Position numbers and translations under genes: made by a program
Shown: one piece after another, positions 1 through 10,929 of the stretch
Position numbering within the stretch: position 1 is the stretch's first letter
How the letters are laid out: the number at the start of each line of letters is the position of its first letter
Assembly: GCA_001695595.3 (NCBI GenBank)
Contig: MBPM02000073.1
Coordinates: 248,001-312,000 of the forward strand
Direction of reading: 5' to 3'
Origin: Plasmopara viticola
Taxonomy: Eukaryota; Oomycota; Peronosporomycetes; Peronosporales; Peronosporaceae
DNA length: 64,000 nt
The notes under the pieces: generated by a model
The model's input: only the letters and a program-made list of their open reading frames with translations
Databases searched by the model: none
What the model was told of the DNA's origin: nothing

Positions 1-506
1 CAAAGCCAATTTTTGATGTGCGGTCGCTGCTACTGAAAGTATGTCACGTGCTTTTGAACTTTCGCTGCGCTTGTTCGGGTGAAGCTCACTAACAAATAAG
101 TATCCAGAGGTTCAGGCGCACATGAAGCCCGTCTTGTGTATCAAACAGACTCCAATAGCACTTTACCGTGTCTCGAGCAATGACTAGGTCAAGTTTACTA
201 TTCAAGTATGGTAAATGGCGATCAAAGGGCCACTAGTCTTGCCAAATATTCAAACACACTCTCTTTAAATACACAAGGAGCAGCGTCGACTTCACTGCAA
301 AACGGCCTTTTGACCATACTTAGCAAACTTGACTGAGTTAATGCTCGAGCTGTGGTAGATTGTTATTAAAGCCTCACTCCTTTGATTTTGACACATTGGA
401 CGGGCTTTATGTGAGCCTGGAACTATAAACGCATACTTCACCATAAGCACGAGCAAGAGCTAGCGAGAAAACGATGTATACGTGCTATACTTTTGTTAGA
501 AGGGAC
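1..506 (-). repeat. Partial B-oriented array unit (alpha-beta intergenic part)
   Basis: This matches 36307-36815 at high identity: beta 3' flank followed by the alpha-beta intergenic region. It contains the inverted pair of GCTCGAGCAAT-type segments found between alpha and beta in every unit. The last bases (GGGAC, 502-506) are the left copy of the Copia-1 target duplication; the unit resumes at 5276. No gene is seen here; the beta gene itself would lie left of the window. Confidence 0.85.
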
Positions 507-846
507 TGTTCGAAGATTGAGCGGAGCAAAAGCAAAGAGTTGAGGAGTGTAGTGACGTGTCCGCGCGAGGGAGAAACGAGCAAAGACACTTGTGAGAAAG
601 AAAGAAGATTTCAAAGTGAGTGTATTTATAAGGTCCTTAGTTCGCAACTGCTTTGCTACATCCAAGCCATATATTTATGTAAGCCAGTCAAGAGGACTTA
701 CCATCCGGGTGCAATCATCTTGAGTTCGCCTGTCCATATGTCTGTCCATGACGCCATCGTTGTTTGTTTGAAACGTCGGGCGGCTGCTCGTATTGGAAAG
801 CCTTGTAAACCGGAATAAAGCCGAAGGTAACCGGTTACCTCTAATA
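507..846 (-). repeat. Copia-1 3' LTR
   Basis: 340 bp. It matches the LTR at 4870-5275 along its length but has one copy of the CCATCCGGGCGCAATC-type 22-mer instead of about four. In element orientation it begins TATTAGAGG and ends in ...AACA. Confidence 0.9.
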
Positions 847-847
847 C

Positions 848-3800
848 TCACCCTCAACACGATCACGCGTGATTCCGAGAGCCCTCATAAGGTCAGTGAG
901 ACGTGGTCCTGGAAGTGCCTTTGTCATGATGTCTGCCAGGATTGCCGAGGTCTCGCAATATTGAAGCTTTACTTCGCCTCGCTTTACTTTGTCACGAATG
1001 TGATAATACTTGATATCAATGTGTTTGGCTCGACCATAGTTGACCTAATTCTTTGTCATCTTGATACATGATTGATTCTCTCCAAATATTATTAGTTCTG
1101 GTCTACCTTTACCAGCTGCTCTTAAGATTTCACACAGAAGACGATGTACCCGCTTGCCTTCTTGTCTCGCCAAGCTGAGTGCGATGTATTCAGCTTCGCT
1201 GGTCGATAGCGAAACGCTTGATTGTTTTTTGCTCTTTTGATTCAAAGATGCCCTCATCAACATAAATGTAAAACCAGAAGTTGACTTGCGGTCCGCATGA
1301 TCGCCAGCCCAGTCTGCATCCGAATATCCACGGAAATCCACTTGATCACCACCCTTGGATGTGATGTTGTGCGACTTGCTTCCTTGAAGGTATCGAAGAA
1401 ATTTTTTGATCGCAATCCAGTGTTCGGCTTGCGGGTTCTCCATGAACGTGATACATATCCAACGGCAAAGCAATGTCTGGACGCGTTGCAGTTATTAGAT
1501 GCATCAAAGCACTCACAGCTTCACGAAATGGAACATCGGCCTTTGGATTTGCAGCGCTTGGCACGAGCTGTAAGCTTTAGTCAGCCGGACTCATTACTGC
1601 CTTGCAGTCACTCATGCCGAATCGTTTGAGAATGTCGTCGACATAGCGCTTTCGGCAAAGTGTGATGCTGCCATCGACGTTCTCCACAAATTCGATGTCC
1701 AGAACAAAGGCGCACTATCCGTCATCTCAAAGCGTGACATGAGACTCCCTTAAGTGTTTGAGATGAGCTCAGCTGAACTGCCAGTGATGAGAACATCATC
1801 CCCATAAACCAGTAGCAAGATACAGTGGCCGTCGACGTTCTTGATATAGAGGCACGGGTCGAAACCAGATACACGAAAACAAATGCAGCATTCAAATTCA
1901 CCAACGGTCTCGTTCCAAGCTCGTGATGCTTGTTTTAGGCCGTAAATTGCTTTTAACAGTTCCAAGCAATCGAAATTACTTTCAAGCTCCACTCCTTCTG
2001 GTACCACACAATAAACGACTTCTTTCATGACACCACAGAGGAGTGCCGTAACAACATCAAGTTGGTCGAGGAGCCATCCGAAATACTTTGTCAAGCTGAT
2101 CACCATACGTAGTGTGACTTACTTGACCACGAGCGATAACGTCTTCGTGTAGTCAATGTCATATTGCTGTTTGAACCCTCTTGCGACGAGACGCGCCTTG
2201 TATTTTTCAATTGATCCGTCGGCGTTACGCTTGATCTTGAAAATCCACTTCGTTCCAATGGCATGTTGTCCTGCTGGGAGTTTGGCCGCTCGAAACACGT
2301 TGCGAATTCGCACAGAATCCAATTATGCACGCACTGCTTTTCGCCAATGTACTTGATCTGGTCCACTAACCGCATCTTGATAACTGAATGGTTCAGAAAG
2401 GTCGGTAGCTACGATTGCATTGGCGCTTGCATGCCAAAAATCGCGTGGCACCGAATGATCATTTGTTTCGCTCTTCTCATCTACATTTTCTTGATTACTG
2501 GTCATTCGCTTAACAGATCTGCGTTTTGCTCGTCGTCCGTCAAGACTTTCAGGCGCACTTGATTCCTCAAGTCCATTCTCGTGATACTCGTAGCGTGGGA
2601 GAGCTGAATCATTGTTAGCGTCATATGCGCCTGATCGGTTCTTGCGCTGTCCTGATGACTTGAAATTCATTCGGTACACTGGATCACTGTCATCGATGGT
2701 GAGCGGATCAAGATTGATTTCATAGTCATCACCGTCAGGAGCCGGTGGCCTTGTAGATGTGAAGCCAAGCCTTGATTCATCAAAGTTGACGTCACGACTA
2801 ACGATTATTTGTCCTGCCTCGATGTCAAAGATTCGATAAGCCTTTGATGACTCTTGATAGCCCAAAAAGATACCGGCGCGAGCTTTTGGGTCCCACTTGA
2901 GTCGCTTTTCTCTTGGTGTGAGAGTAAATGTTCGGCAACCAAAAACCCGAAGGTGCTTGTACTTATACACAATTTTAAATGGAGTTTTGCTCGAAGTCTT
3001 GGTAAGACTGTCGATTCTTGATATAGATTGCTGTCATTGCCGCTTCACCCCAAAAGCACTTGTCAAGTTTTGCATAGTGCAATAAGGCGCGGACAATAGT
3101 AACTATGGTTCTGATGGCCCGCTCAGCTGTACCATTTGTTTGATGCGCGTATGGTACCGTGACTTGCTGCTCGATACCCTGATCGCTGTAGAAGATCTTG
3201 AGCGAATTTGTTGCGAATTGTCGCGCTCCATCATGTCTCACAAACTTGACTTGTTTGTTAAATTGCGTCTGACCTTTGAGAATGTAGCTTGTGAGACATT
3301 CTTCGGATTTAGATTTGGCCCTTAAGCGAAAGCCCTTCATGCATCCGCTGGCTTCGTCGGCAATGAAGAGCAAATACCTGCTTCCACTCATAGAGTCTTG
3401 TTCCATGAGACCGCATATGTCGAAGTGAAGAAGCTCAAACGTATCCTATTGACGCTTGTCTTGAGAGCTAGGAAATGATTTTTGAACCATTTTTCCTAAT
3501 TGACACCCTCGACACATACCTTGGTCACTTAAAACCTAGTGGCACATTTGCGTCCGTGATTATCCCGCCGTTGAACATCTTGCGAAGCATGTCGAGTGGC
3601 GCGTGACCCATTTTTGCATGCAGATTGGGTTTTGTCCCCGCACCGCCGAGTATGCTGAATACTGGGAAGTACGAAGCCAGTAAAGACTGTCCACAAGATC
3701 TGCTGTAGCCACAACCTATTTCGAGACTTTGCGCGCTATGTCCATGCGTGGACCATCAAATACCACCTGGAACTTGCCGCTCTTGTTGATCTGTGGCACC

Positions 3801-4277
3801 GAAAGCAAATTCTTGTTCATTGCTGGCACGAACAATACGTCCTTAAATTCAATGTCGGATTCTATACCATCTAGCATAACCACGCGTTCAATGATGGTCC
3901 CGACACCTTCAATTGCAGTCTTTTTTCCGTCAGCGACCGAAAGTTCGCCAAAATTGTTCTCATCGAGTCTTGTAATCTGTCCTTGTTGTTGCATATGTGA
4001 TGCGTTGCGCCACTGTCGGTCGCCCACATTACAGGCATATTTTTTTGTGTTGGAAGTCTACACTCCAGTGAGACCGCAAACGCAACACGGTCGTAGTCGT
4101 ATTGATCGCTTGGTCGATAATGAACGTTGTTTGCTCCGCATCCACGAGCTTGGCCGCCGCGTCGAGCATTTCGTTTATCATCCTTCTGCTTGGTCCAGCA
4201 CCGCTCCGCCGAATGCCCCAACTTTCCGCAGTATGCGCACTGGCGATATTCTCGCTCTGTGCTGACGCATTTGCCAC
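848..4277 (-). pseudogene. Copia-1 pol remnant (protease, integrase, RT, RNase H)
   Basis: The pol region reads in several frames. In element order: a zinc-knuckle end (GHSAERCW, about 4221), the aspartic protease motif DSGATHHI (about 4010), an integrase core with HQTNGTAERAIRT (about 3140-3406) followed by HLRVFGCRTF and IFLGYQESSKAYRIFD (2323-2970), RT fragments with GTKWIFKIK and ARLVARGFKQ (2119-2322), then LKAIYGLKQASRAWNE and the active-site box YGDD (1750-2106). The RNase H segment has STSEAEYIALS (1045-1473), and its end, ITRDRVEGEY then stop, abuts the 3' LTR at 848. At least five frame breaks separate these blocks, so no functional polyprotein can be made. Confidence 0.9.
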
Positions 4278-4313
4278 TTCCTCAGTCTTAATTGTCGTAG
4301 TTTTCGACCCTTT

Positions 4314-4865
4314 TCACTTAATGTGCTCATTCGTCAGCACGTTGACCACATCCTGAGTCCTCAACTCCGCATTGCTGATCTCCAAGTTGAGCACGACATT
4401 CTCGAAACTCTTGGGCAGATTTCGCAAAAGGCAGATTGCAACGTCTTCGTCCTCCATCTTCGCGCCGATGCTGTGATATAGGACGTTATCACCTTCTGCC
4501 ATCCCCATGCTGAAGAGTTGTCGCTCCATGTAGATGCGACCAGCCTTTTGCGATCCGCCGTACAGCGTCTTAATACGCGCCCACGCAACCCACGCCTCCT
4601 CGCAGTTATCAACAACGTGGTGATAGTCTGCATCCGTATGGAGCAGCATCAATTCAAAAGCAATGTTGCTTGTCCTGACATGTTCGTCCAAGACACGAGG
4701 GTCAACAAACGTCGGAGTCACCTCGCGGTTGACAACATGCCACACGGCTTTGATAAGAAACACGCCACGCATGTAGCAGTTCCACGTTCCATAGTTGTCG
4801 CCTTTAAAATTGTCGATGGCGACGTTGGCTGAGACGTCATGCATCGAGGTCATAGTTGGACTCAT
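4314..4865 (-). pseudogene. Copia-1 gag (capsid-like) ORF
   Basis: An open 183-codon frame starting at the first ATG inside the 5' LTR. It has the copia gag layout: an N-terminal [18 protein letters not shown] segment, then [14 protein letters not shown] and [13 protein letters not shown], which are typical of UBN2/gag domains. The normal continuation into the zinc knuckle lies in another frame at 4277 and below, so gag is cut off from its nucleocapsid part. The start codon lies inside the putative primer-binding site. Confidence 0.85.
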
Positions 4866-4869
4866 AACC
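4858..4869 (-). promoter_or_regulatory. Candidate primer-binding site of Copia-1
   Basis: Directly inside the 5' LTR the minus strand reads GGTTATGAGTCC. This resembles the complement of an initiator-tRNA-Met anticodon stem-loop, the internal tRNA site used as primer by Drosophila copia. The ATG within it is also the gag start codon. The tRNA match is from general knowledge and one stem base would be mismatched, so this is a proposal. Confidence 0.5.
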
Positions 4870-5275
4870 TGTTAGGAGGGTGAGCGGAGCGAAGGCAACG
4901 AGTTGAGGAGTGTAGTGAAGAGTCTGCGCGAGGGAGAACCGAGCGCAGACACGTGTGAGGAAGAAAGAAAATTTCAAAGTGAATGTATTTATAAGGTCCT
5001 TAGTTCGCAACTACTTTGCCACATCTAAGCCATATATTTATCCAAGCCAATGAGAAGGACTTACCATCCGGGCGCAATCATCTTCCCATCCGGGCGCAAT
5101 CATCTTCCCATCCGGGCGCAATCACCTTCCCACTAGGGTGCAACCATCTTGAGTGCGCCTGTCCATATGTCTGTCCATGACGCTATCGTTGTTTGTTTGG
5201 AACGTCGGGCAGCTGCCCGTATTGGAAAGCCTTATAAACCGAAATAAGGCCGAAGGTAACCGGTTACCTCTAATA
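4870..5275 (-). repeat. Copia-1 5' LTR
   Basis: 406 bp, followed on the right by the target duplication GGGAC. The 66-bp excess over the other LTR comes from tandem 22-mers at 5064-5150. Confidence 0.9.
5064..5150. repeat. 22-bp tandem repeats within Copia-1 5' LTR
   Basis: Three close copies of CCATCCGGGCGCAATCATCTT and one degenerate copy (CACTAGGGTGCAACCATCTT). The other LTR has a single copy, so the expansion or loss happened after insertion. Confidence 0.9.
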
Positions 5276-5448
5276 GGGACCAATAGTGTCAAGAATGTGC
5301 ATCGTAGCTGCTTGTTATTAGGAATTAGATATAAAATAAAATACCGGAATTATTCTCCACGAGAAAAGTAGCTAAAATTTGACTGTAGAAGACATCTCTG
5401 ATTTGTTTCAATTCTTCATTAGGACGCACGCCCACAAAAGCAAAAAGG
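5276..5448 (-). repeat. Alpha 3' flank, resumed after Copia-1
   Basis: Matches 36805-36972 (B orientation): the sequence continuing from 506 after removal of Copia-1. It runs into the 3' end of alpha-1. Confidence 0.85.
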
Positions 5449-5739
5449 TCATGTTGTTTTCGTCTTTGGTATGGCATCAACTTTCTTAGATTTTCTTACT
5501 TTCAGAGCTTTAATTTTTCTTGCTCGCGCTTCAAGAGGCAACGTCTCAATTTTCGTATTTGGCTTACTTGTAAACTCATTAATAACAATGATCAAAGCCA
5601 TCCTTTTATCTGCTGCTGCGGCAATTTCCTATTGTTGTTTTCTTCGAAGACGCTGAGCGCCTTGACTGGCGTCCACAATACCGTTACTAGTGGCCAGGAA
5701 TGGAGCCAGAATGACCACGAAACCGCACGAACGACGCAT
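5449..5739 (-). pseudogene. Alpha-1: chimeric effector-like secreted protein relic
   Basis: The frame starts at ATG 5739, which opens a hydrophobic signal peptide (MRRSCGFVVILAPFLATSNG), followed by QRLR at residues 29-32. A TAG stop falls at codon 37. The same frame then stays open for 59 more codons (DKR where sister copies have EER, then ARARKIKALK and a lysine-rich tail) to TGA at 5449-5451. This is the layout of an oomycete RXLR-EER secreted effector, but split by the stop. The gene body and 3' side are alpha-like, whereas the sequence upstream of about 5715 matches beta 5' flank, so it is an alpha/beta chimera at an orientation switch. No WY domain is visible. Host-translocation function is only inferred from family layout. 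Confidence 0.7.
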
Positions 5740-6733
5740 GCTTCACCACTTTGCAGTGCAAAAAGAATAGTGGCCTCTGGTCGTGCTTGAGCTGCAGAAA
5801 TCCTATTTACTGAAATGATTTGCCAGCTAGGATGGGTAGCGATCACATGAGAGCGACAAGATGCGAAAGAAGAGAGACTATTTAAATTTCTGGTGGGCTA
5901 TCCATGTTTGCAAAGCTTTCATGTACATGGCATCGGGAGTACACTCCCGATTACGCGAAATTCCGCATAGTTGTTAGATTCTATGCGAACATAGGTACCT
6001 GTTGCGAGGTCCAAGGTCGTCAGAAAATTTCTAGCATTGCTATTTATTGCGACATTTTACCACTGCGCCTTTCGCACTTCGTTGTCATTATCTTCACATC
6101 ACCATTGCTTCTGGCCGTGCTTGCGCTGCAGAAACCTCATTTACTTCGATAATTTGCCAATGCGAAAGAAAAGAGGCGAATAAAATTTCTGGGAGGTTAC
6201 CCATGTTTGCAAAGCTTTCGTTTACATTGAATGCCGGTAGTATGTTCCTGATTACGCGAACTTAAGCAAGGCCGTTAGATTCTATGCGTGCTGTCGCGAG
6301 GTCCAATAGCGTCTTCGGTTTCAAGCAATTCTATTTATTGAGACATTATACTACTGCGCCTTTTGCACTTCATTGTCCTACAAAGTACGCCCTCACATTT
6401 ATCTTCACATCACCGTTCGTCGCATAAACCATCTCCATATGGTCCACACGACAAGACGTCCATGCGACTAATGGGAGCGGCCGTTCTGATACGGGGAAGT
6501 ATTCGTTGTCTTTACTACTTGATAGCAAACACATCACCTCGATTCTATCCACTAAACGGTACTTCAAGCAGACCAATGCCGTCTTAATATATCTAGCAAT
6601 GTCTCTTACTCCTAATGTAATAGCAAGTAGCAATTCGTTGTTATGCGATGCAATTGCATCATTCCTTTAAGCTACGATCGGAAATGAATAGCGTCCTCAG
6701 TAGACCGACAGTCATCTTAATCATTGCATCAGC
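5740..6733 (+). repeat. Beta-type 5' flank (A orientation)
   Basis: Matches 22243-23230 of a full A unit, including the roughly 337-bp internal duplication (GCTGCAGAAA... blocks). Its orientation is opposite to 1-5700. No gene is supported; short ORFs here are not conserved in frame between copies. Confidence 0.8.
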
Positions 6734-6988
6734 TTAAGCAGCTTTACCACCTTTGAGATTTTTTTGTCCAATTCTAAAGCTGGACCGGAAGCGAAGATTC
6801 TGATAGAAATATGTTGTAGAAATACAGCATTGTGCATTGTCGCGGTATGTGTAGAACTCATCTAATGGCGCTTCCACCAATCGACGAAAAATTAAAAGGC
6901 TCTCACGGTCGCATTGATTACCCTTGTGACTAGGATCGGACGCACAGCTTACTAGACGGCAGACGAGGGCTGCTTTAAGCCAATTCAA
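6734..6988 (-). pseudogene. Delta copy 1: conserved small ORF
   Basis: About 85 codons beginning NWLKAAL, with SCASD, HKG.QCDRESLL, EAPLDE and NAQCCISTTYFYQNL in order. The product is unrecognised. It is the most diverged of the A-array delta copies yet keeps the frame, so the ORF may once have been under selection. The cysteine count is high (five), but there is no signal peptide. It could be an exon of a larger decayed gene together with gamma. A 1-bp change near the 3' end shifts the last residues relative to sisters. Confidence 0.4.
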
Positions 6989-7062
6989 TGATGTTTAGAG
7001 ACTGCAGCTTTGTTTTGCAGTACTGTCAACCTTTGAGTCCATTATGACTTTTGATTGATGTG

Positions 7063-7290
7063 TGTTAATTATATGACGCCGCTGTTGATGTGACGACACG
7101 TATTGCTTCTAGGGATTACGGCAAACACCAGTTGGGTACTGGTATGATTATGACTTCATTAGATGACGTCTCGACGAACCTTCTAGAAGGATCTAGAAGG
7201 ATAGGCTTAGAGGTAGCACAGGGTAGCGAACTAAGGACCTAAATATATTCACTTTGCTTTTTGCCTTCTCCTGCGCAAAACAACTCAACA
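7063..7290 (+). repeat. Copia-2 5' LTR
   Basis: Starts TGTTAATTATATGACG and ends CAACTCAACA, followed by GGTAACAGCC (primer-site position). It lacks a roughly 25-bp segment present in the 3' LTR. Confidence 0.9.
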
Positions 7291-7335
7291 GGTAACAGCC
7301 GCACAAGACTCTCACCAAACCTCCCCTTCATCTCA

Positions 7336-8533
7336 ATGCCGACGACAAGAAGTGAAGTCTTTCTGGGTAGTTGAAACTGCTTCCACTGGGAGTTTGCCAT
7401 GCGCATGACGCTGGCCAGGAAGGGTCTGCTAGCGCACGTGCAAGTGGTCAAGCCTGAGGCGGAGATGACCGAGGCGTGGGTGCTCAACGACATGAAGGCC
7501 TCTGGGCTTATCGCCCAGGGATTCAAATTGAGCATCATACGGAGATTCGGACGGCCACGACGGCAATCATGGCGTGGAATACGCTGCGCGACTTCTACAA
7601 CCGCTGGCGATGCACAATCGTGTGTCGATGACCCGTCGCCTCCACGAATTTAAGATGGCTGATGGGGTGGCGATGTCGAAGCACCTAGACAGCTTCGATG
7701 AGCTGATCGTGGGGCTGCAGACGTTGGGAGAACCATTTGACGATGCTCGTCAACTAGTGATTTGTCTGAGCAGTCTCCCAGAGGAATACGAAATTCTCTC
7801 GTCGATTGTGGAGAACTCCAAGGACGTGTCTTTGATCGAGGTAAAAGAGAAGCTTCTAAAGGAGTACGAGCGACATAAGAAAAAAGAGACTATGGAGCGC
7901 GCGTTCAAGGTGAATGCAGGACGTTTCAAGGGAGGCCAAGGCAATGGCCGTAAAGGGAACGGTCCGGGGAAGAACGGAGGTGGATTCACGGGCAAGCGTT
8001 TTAAGTGTGGCCAAGTCGGACATTCGAAGCGGGATTGTCAGAAGAAGAACGGCTTCGAGGTTGATGATGCTGGTTTTGCCGCTGGTGAGCAGCACTTTGA
8101 CGACTGGCTTATCGACAGCGGGGCTACCTCGCACATGATACCTCATCGGAGCGATCTCTTCGATTACGAGGCATTGGACGCTGGTCCAGAGGTCACCATT
8201 GCGGACGGCAAGAAGCTTCGGGTGACTGGCAAGGGTACGGTCAGGCTTACTGGATTGAACGGGTTGCGTATCAAGATGGTCGAAGTCCTACACAATCCAG
8301 GACTCGACAGACGCCTTTTGTCGGTTGGCAAGCTAGCTGAGCGTAGTATGAAGGTGGAGTTTGAGAACTCCTCCTGTATCATTTGGAGTACGCAACGAGC
8401 GATTGCTAAGGCAAGAAAGCCGGCAAGACGTATCCTGGACTGCGAGCAAGAAGAGGCTCGATTAGTGGAGTACGCAGGGGTTGATACTGAATGGGAGTTT
8501 TGGCATGCTCGCTTGGGACATCCTGGGAAGTAA
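7336..8533 (+). pseudogene. Copia-2 gag-protease region
   Basis: Gag starts at ATG 7336 but meets TGA after about 12 codons, where Copia-3 reads GSGNYFHWEF. It continues with LARKGLLAHVQVVKPEAE, then shifts frame. The main open block, to 8533, has the gag segment KHLDSFDELIVGL and LPEEYEILSS, a basic region, a zinc knuckle reading KRFKCGQVGHSKRDC in which the first cysteine of CX2CX4HX4C is replaced by arginine, the protease motif DSGATSHM (about 8116) and the integrase zinc-binding start WHARLGHPGK, which ends in TAA at 8531. Nucleocapsid and protease cannot be made as one piece. Confidence 0.9.
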
Positions 8534-8538
8534 GGCAT

Positions 8539-9713
8539 GGTGAAGACACAGCTTGCGACAAGTGGTGTGCCGGCGGCAAGGCAGGGCATTGAAAGCTGTG
8601 TGGGGGATGCCTGAAGGGTAAGCAGACGGTTGATTCATATCCGTCACGGTTGCTTACTAAGAGACCACGTGTCCTGGAGCTCGTGCACACGGACGTGATG
8701 GGACCAATGAAAACGGTCTCGAAGGGTGGCGCGCGATGTGTGCTTACTTTTGTGGATGATTTATCGCGGTTTGTGGTAGCGTACTTCATGAAGAACTAGA
8801 GTGAGGTGGCAAGTAAGCTGATCGAGTTCAAAGCGTTCTACGAAAACCAATGGAGACAACGCTTGAAGTGTCCGCGATCGGACAACGGGACGGAGTTCGT
8901 GAACAAGAAAGTTGCCGGAATCTGTGCCAGGAATGGAGTTATGCATCAACGCACAGTGCCATACAGCCCGGAACAGAACGGTGTCGCTGAGCGAATGAAC
9001 CGCACAATAATGGAAAAGGCGCGAAGCATGGTGCATTACAAGGGGGTCCCTACTGAATGGGGGGCAGAAGCAGTAAGTACAACGGTATACTTGATTAATC
9101 GCTCAACGAACACGGCGAACTCGAGGAATACGCCGTATGAATTGGCGTTCAAGCAGAAGCCAGGGCTGGGGCATCTACGAGTATTTGGTTCGCTCACGTC
9201 AATGATGCAAAGAGGACAAAGCTCGATCCCAAGAGTTTTCGATGTTTGTTTCTTGGGTATGCAGAGAGTGCGAAAGGGTATCGTGTGTTTGATTTGGAGA
9301 ATTCCAAGCTCAAGGTGGTACGATCTGTTCGACTTGACGAGCGCGAAGTGGGTGGAATATACACTACGGACTCACCACAAGTTGAGACAATCACCTTCGT
9401 TACCAAGGACGAGACTGGTGCACATAACCAGGCCAAGGACACACGACAGCCTTCTTCAGAAAAACCAATGGAAGGTGTCGAGGATCATGCTTTCGACGTG
9501 GAAATGGATGAGGTTGGGCCAGAACATGAAGTGGAGCTGTACCAGATGCCACAACTTCCTCAACCTCCTAGTCCGGACCCACAGATCTTGGATCTGGCCC
9601 CCTATCACCCTCCTCCGCAAGCTTACGGTGAAGATCGTATTTTTTTAGGCGGAGCCAGGACGGACAAGACGTTCGCGAGAGCCTGTCTTTCTTTTTACGG
9701 ATGGCTTAAGTAA
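8539..9713 (+). pseudogene. Copia-2 integrase region
   Basis: Continues after the TAA with a CGGCLKGKQ-type zinc-binding end (around 8600, with a local deletion relative to Copia-3), LELVHTDVMGPM, a DDF core altered to DDLSRF, an internal stop in MKN*SEV (about 8800), then RSDNGTEF and PYSPEQNGVAERMNRTIMEKARSMV, which carry the second Asp and the Glu of the DDE triad. After HLRVFGSLTSM the frame shifts; the tail MFLGYAESAKGYRVFD continues in a second frame from 9246 to 9713. The frameshift is shared with Copia-3; the MKN stop is not. Confidence 0.9.
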
Positions 9714-9726
9714 TGAAGAGCAGAAG

Positions 9727-10929
9727 GTGGAAGAAAGTGACAATTCACCAAGTGCCAAGCGGGCCAGGATCGATGATGAAGGACTAATTGCTGAAGCTGT
9801 GTTAGCTTATGCTGCTAGTGTTGGCAAGGCGGACGACGCTCCAACTACATATCGGGAAGCGATGAATAGCCACGACGCTCATGCCTGGCAGCAGGCAATA
9901 ATCACAGAGCTCAAGGCTCATGAAGAGAACGGATCATGGACACTTGTGCCGAAGAAGGAGAGCGTTCGGGAAATCGGATGCCGATGGGTCTTTGCGAAGA
10001 AGCGCAACAAATTGGGACAAGTGGTGCGCTACAAAGCTCGACTCGTCGCCAAAGGCTTCAAGCAGAAATTTGGTGTTGACTTCTTCGAAACATACTCGCC
10101 GGTAGCGAACATGAACTCTATCAGAGTTGTGTTGTCGGTGGTGGTTACGATGGGATACATGACAGAGCAACTGGATGTCGACACAGCATTCTTGAACAGT
10201 GATCTCAAGGAAGAGGTATACATGGAAGCGCCTTACGGTATCGCCAATGCTGAAAACATGGTGTGCAAGCTGGATAAGGCGGTTTACGGTCTCAAGCAAG
10301 CTTCGAATGCATGGAACAAGACGATTCATGTTGTCTTCCTACAAATGGGCTTTCGGAGCAGCGGAGCAGATCAGTGCGTCTACGTCAAGGGCAACAACGG
10401 CAACTATGTCTATGTTTGCTTGTACGAGGACGACATGATTATCGCTGCCAAGACGAGCAAGGAGATTGAAGATGTTAAAGCTGCACTCAAGAACTCATTC
10501 AAGATAAAAGAATTGCGCGAGGCCAAGTTTATTTTTGAAATAGAAATTGACCATGATCGCAACTGCAGCACGCTCATGATCCGTAAAACACGGTACATTG
10601 ACGATGTGGTGAACAGGTTCAACCAACAAGACGCGAAGGCAGTGGTTAACCCATCAGAAGCGGGTTTAAAGTTGTCAAAGATGCAATCCCCAACGACGGA
10701 CGTTGAGAAAGCAGAGATGCAGTCGAGGCCGTACAGGTCCCTAATCGGATTTTTGCTGTACATCACGACAGGTACGCGTCCTGATATCGCGTATGTGGTA
10801 ACACAGCTATCGCGTTTCTTGGAGAACCCGGGTCAGCAGCATTGGAAGGCCGCAATTCGCGTACTTCGTTATCTCAAGACGACGAGGGAGTTTGGGATCA
10901 CCTACGACGGCAGCGCCAACGAGGTTTAA
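9727..10929 (+). pseudogene. Copia-2 reverse transcriptase block
   Basis: An open 400-codon RVT_2 domain: TYREAMNS, GCRWVFAKK, YKARLVAKGFKQ, EQLDVDTAFLNSDLKEEVYM, VYGLKQASNAWNK and the catalytic box reading CLYEDDMII. The usual copia box is YVDD; here the second residue is Glu. The frame ends at TAA (10927-10929) directly before the RNase H domain. The frame joining it to integrase is broken at a run of seven T near 9645. All three features are also in Copia-3. Confidence 0.92.

Larger units (their letters stand above)
507..5275 (-). mobile_element. Copia-1: Ty1/copia LTR retrotransposon, degenerate
   Basis: A 4769-bp element on the minus strand in the copia order gag, protease, integrase, RT, RNase H. 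It is flanked by a 5-bp direct repeat, GGGAC (502-506 and 5276-5280). The uninterrupted target can be read in the sister unit near 36805, so the insertion point is clear. The LTRs are unequal (340 and 406 bp) because the 5' LTR carries extra 22-bp repeats. A purine run (GAGGGTGAG on the minus strand) lies directly before the 3' LTR, as expected for a polypurine tract. Coding capacity is broken by several stops and frameshifts. It belongs to a different copia lineage from Copia-2 and Copia-3. Confidence 0.93.

Noticed and set aside
4858..4869. TGGTATCAGAGC-type plant copia primer site
   Set aside because: Sequence does not match; the Met anticodon-arm type fits better.
5904..6152. MYMEPGYTPDYAKF-type ORF upstream of beta (also at 22427, 26597, 30774, 39757, 43933)
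   Set aside because: Recurs because the flank is duplicated; the frame is not kept in the second flank block or in diverged copies.
9640..9660. Programmed frameshift at the seven-T run in Copia-2/3
   Set aside because: The same ORF has several other shifts and stops, and copia elements rarely need a shift between integrase and RT; decay is simpler.
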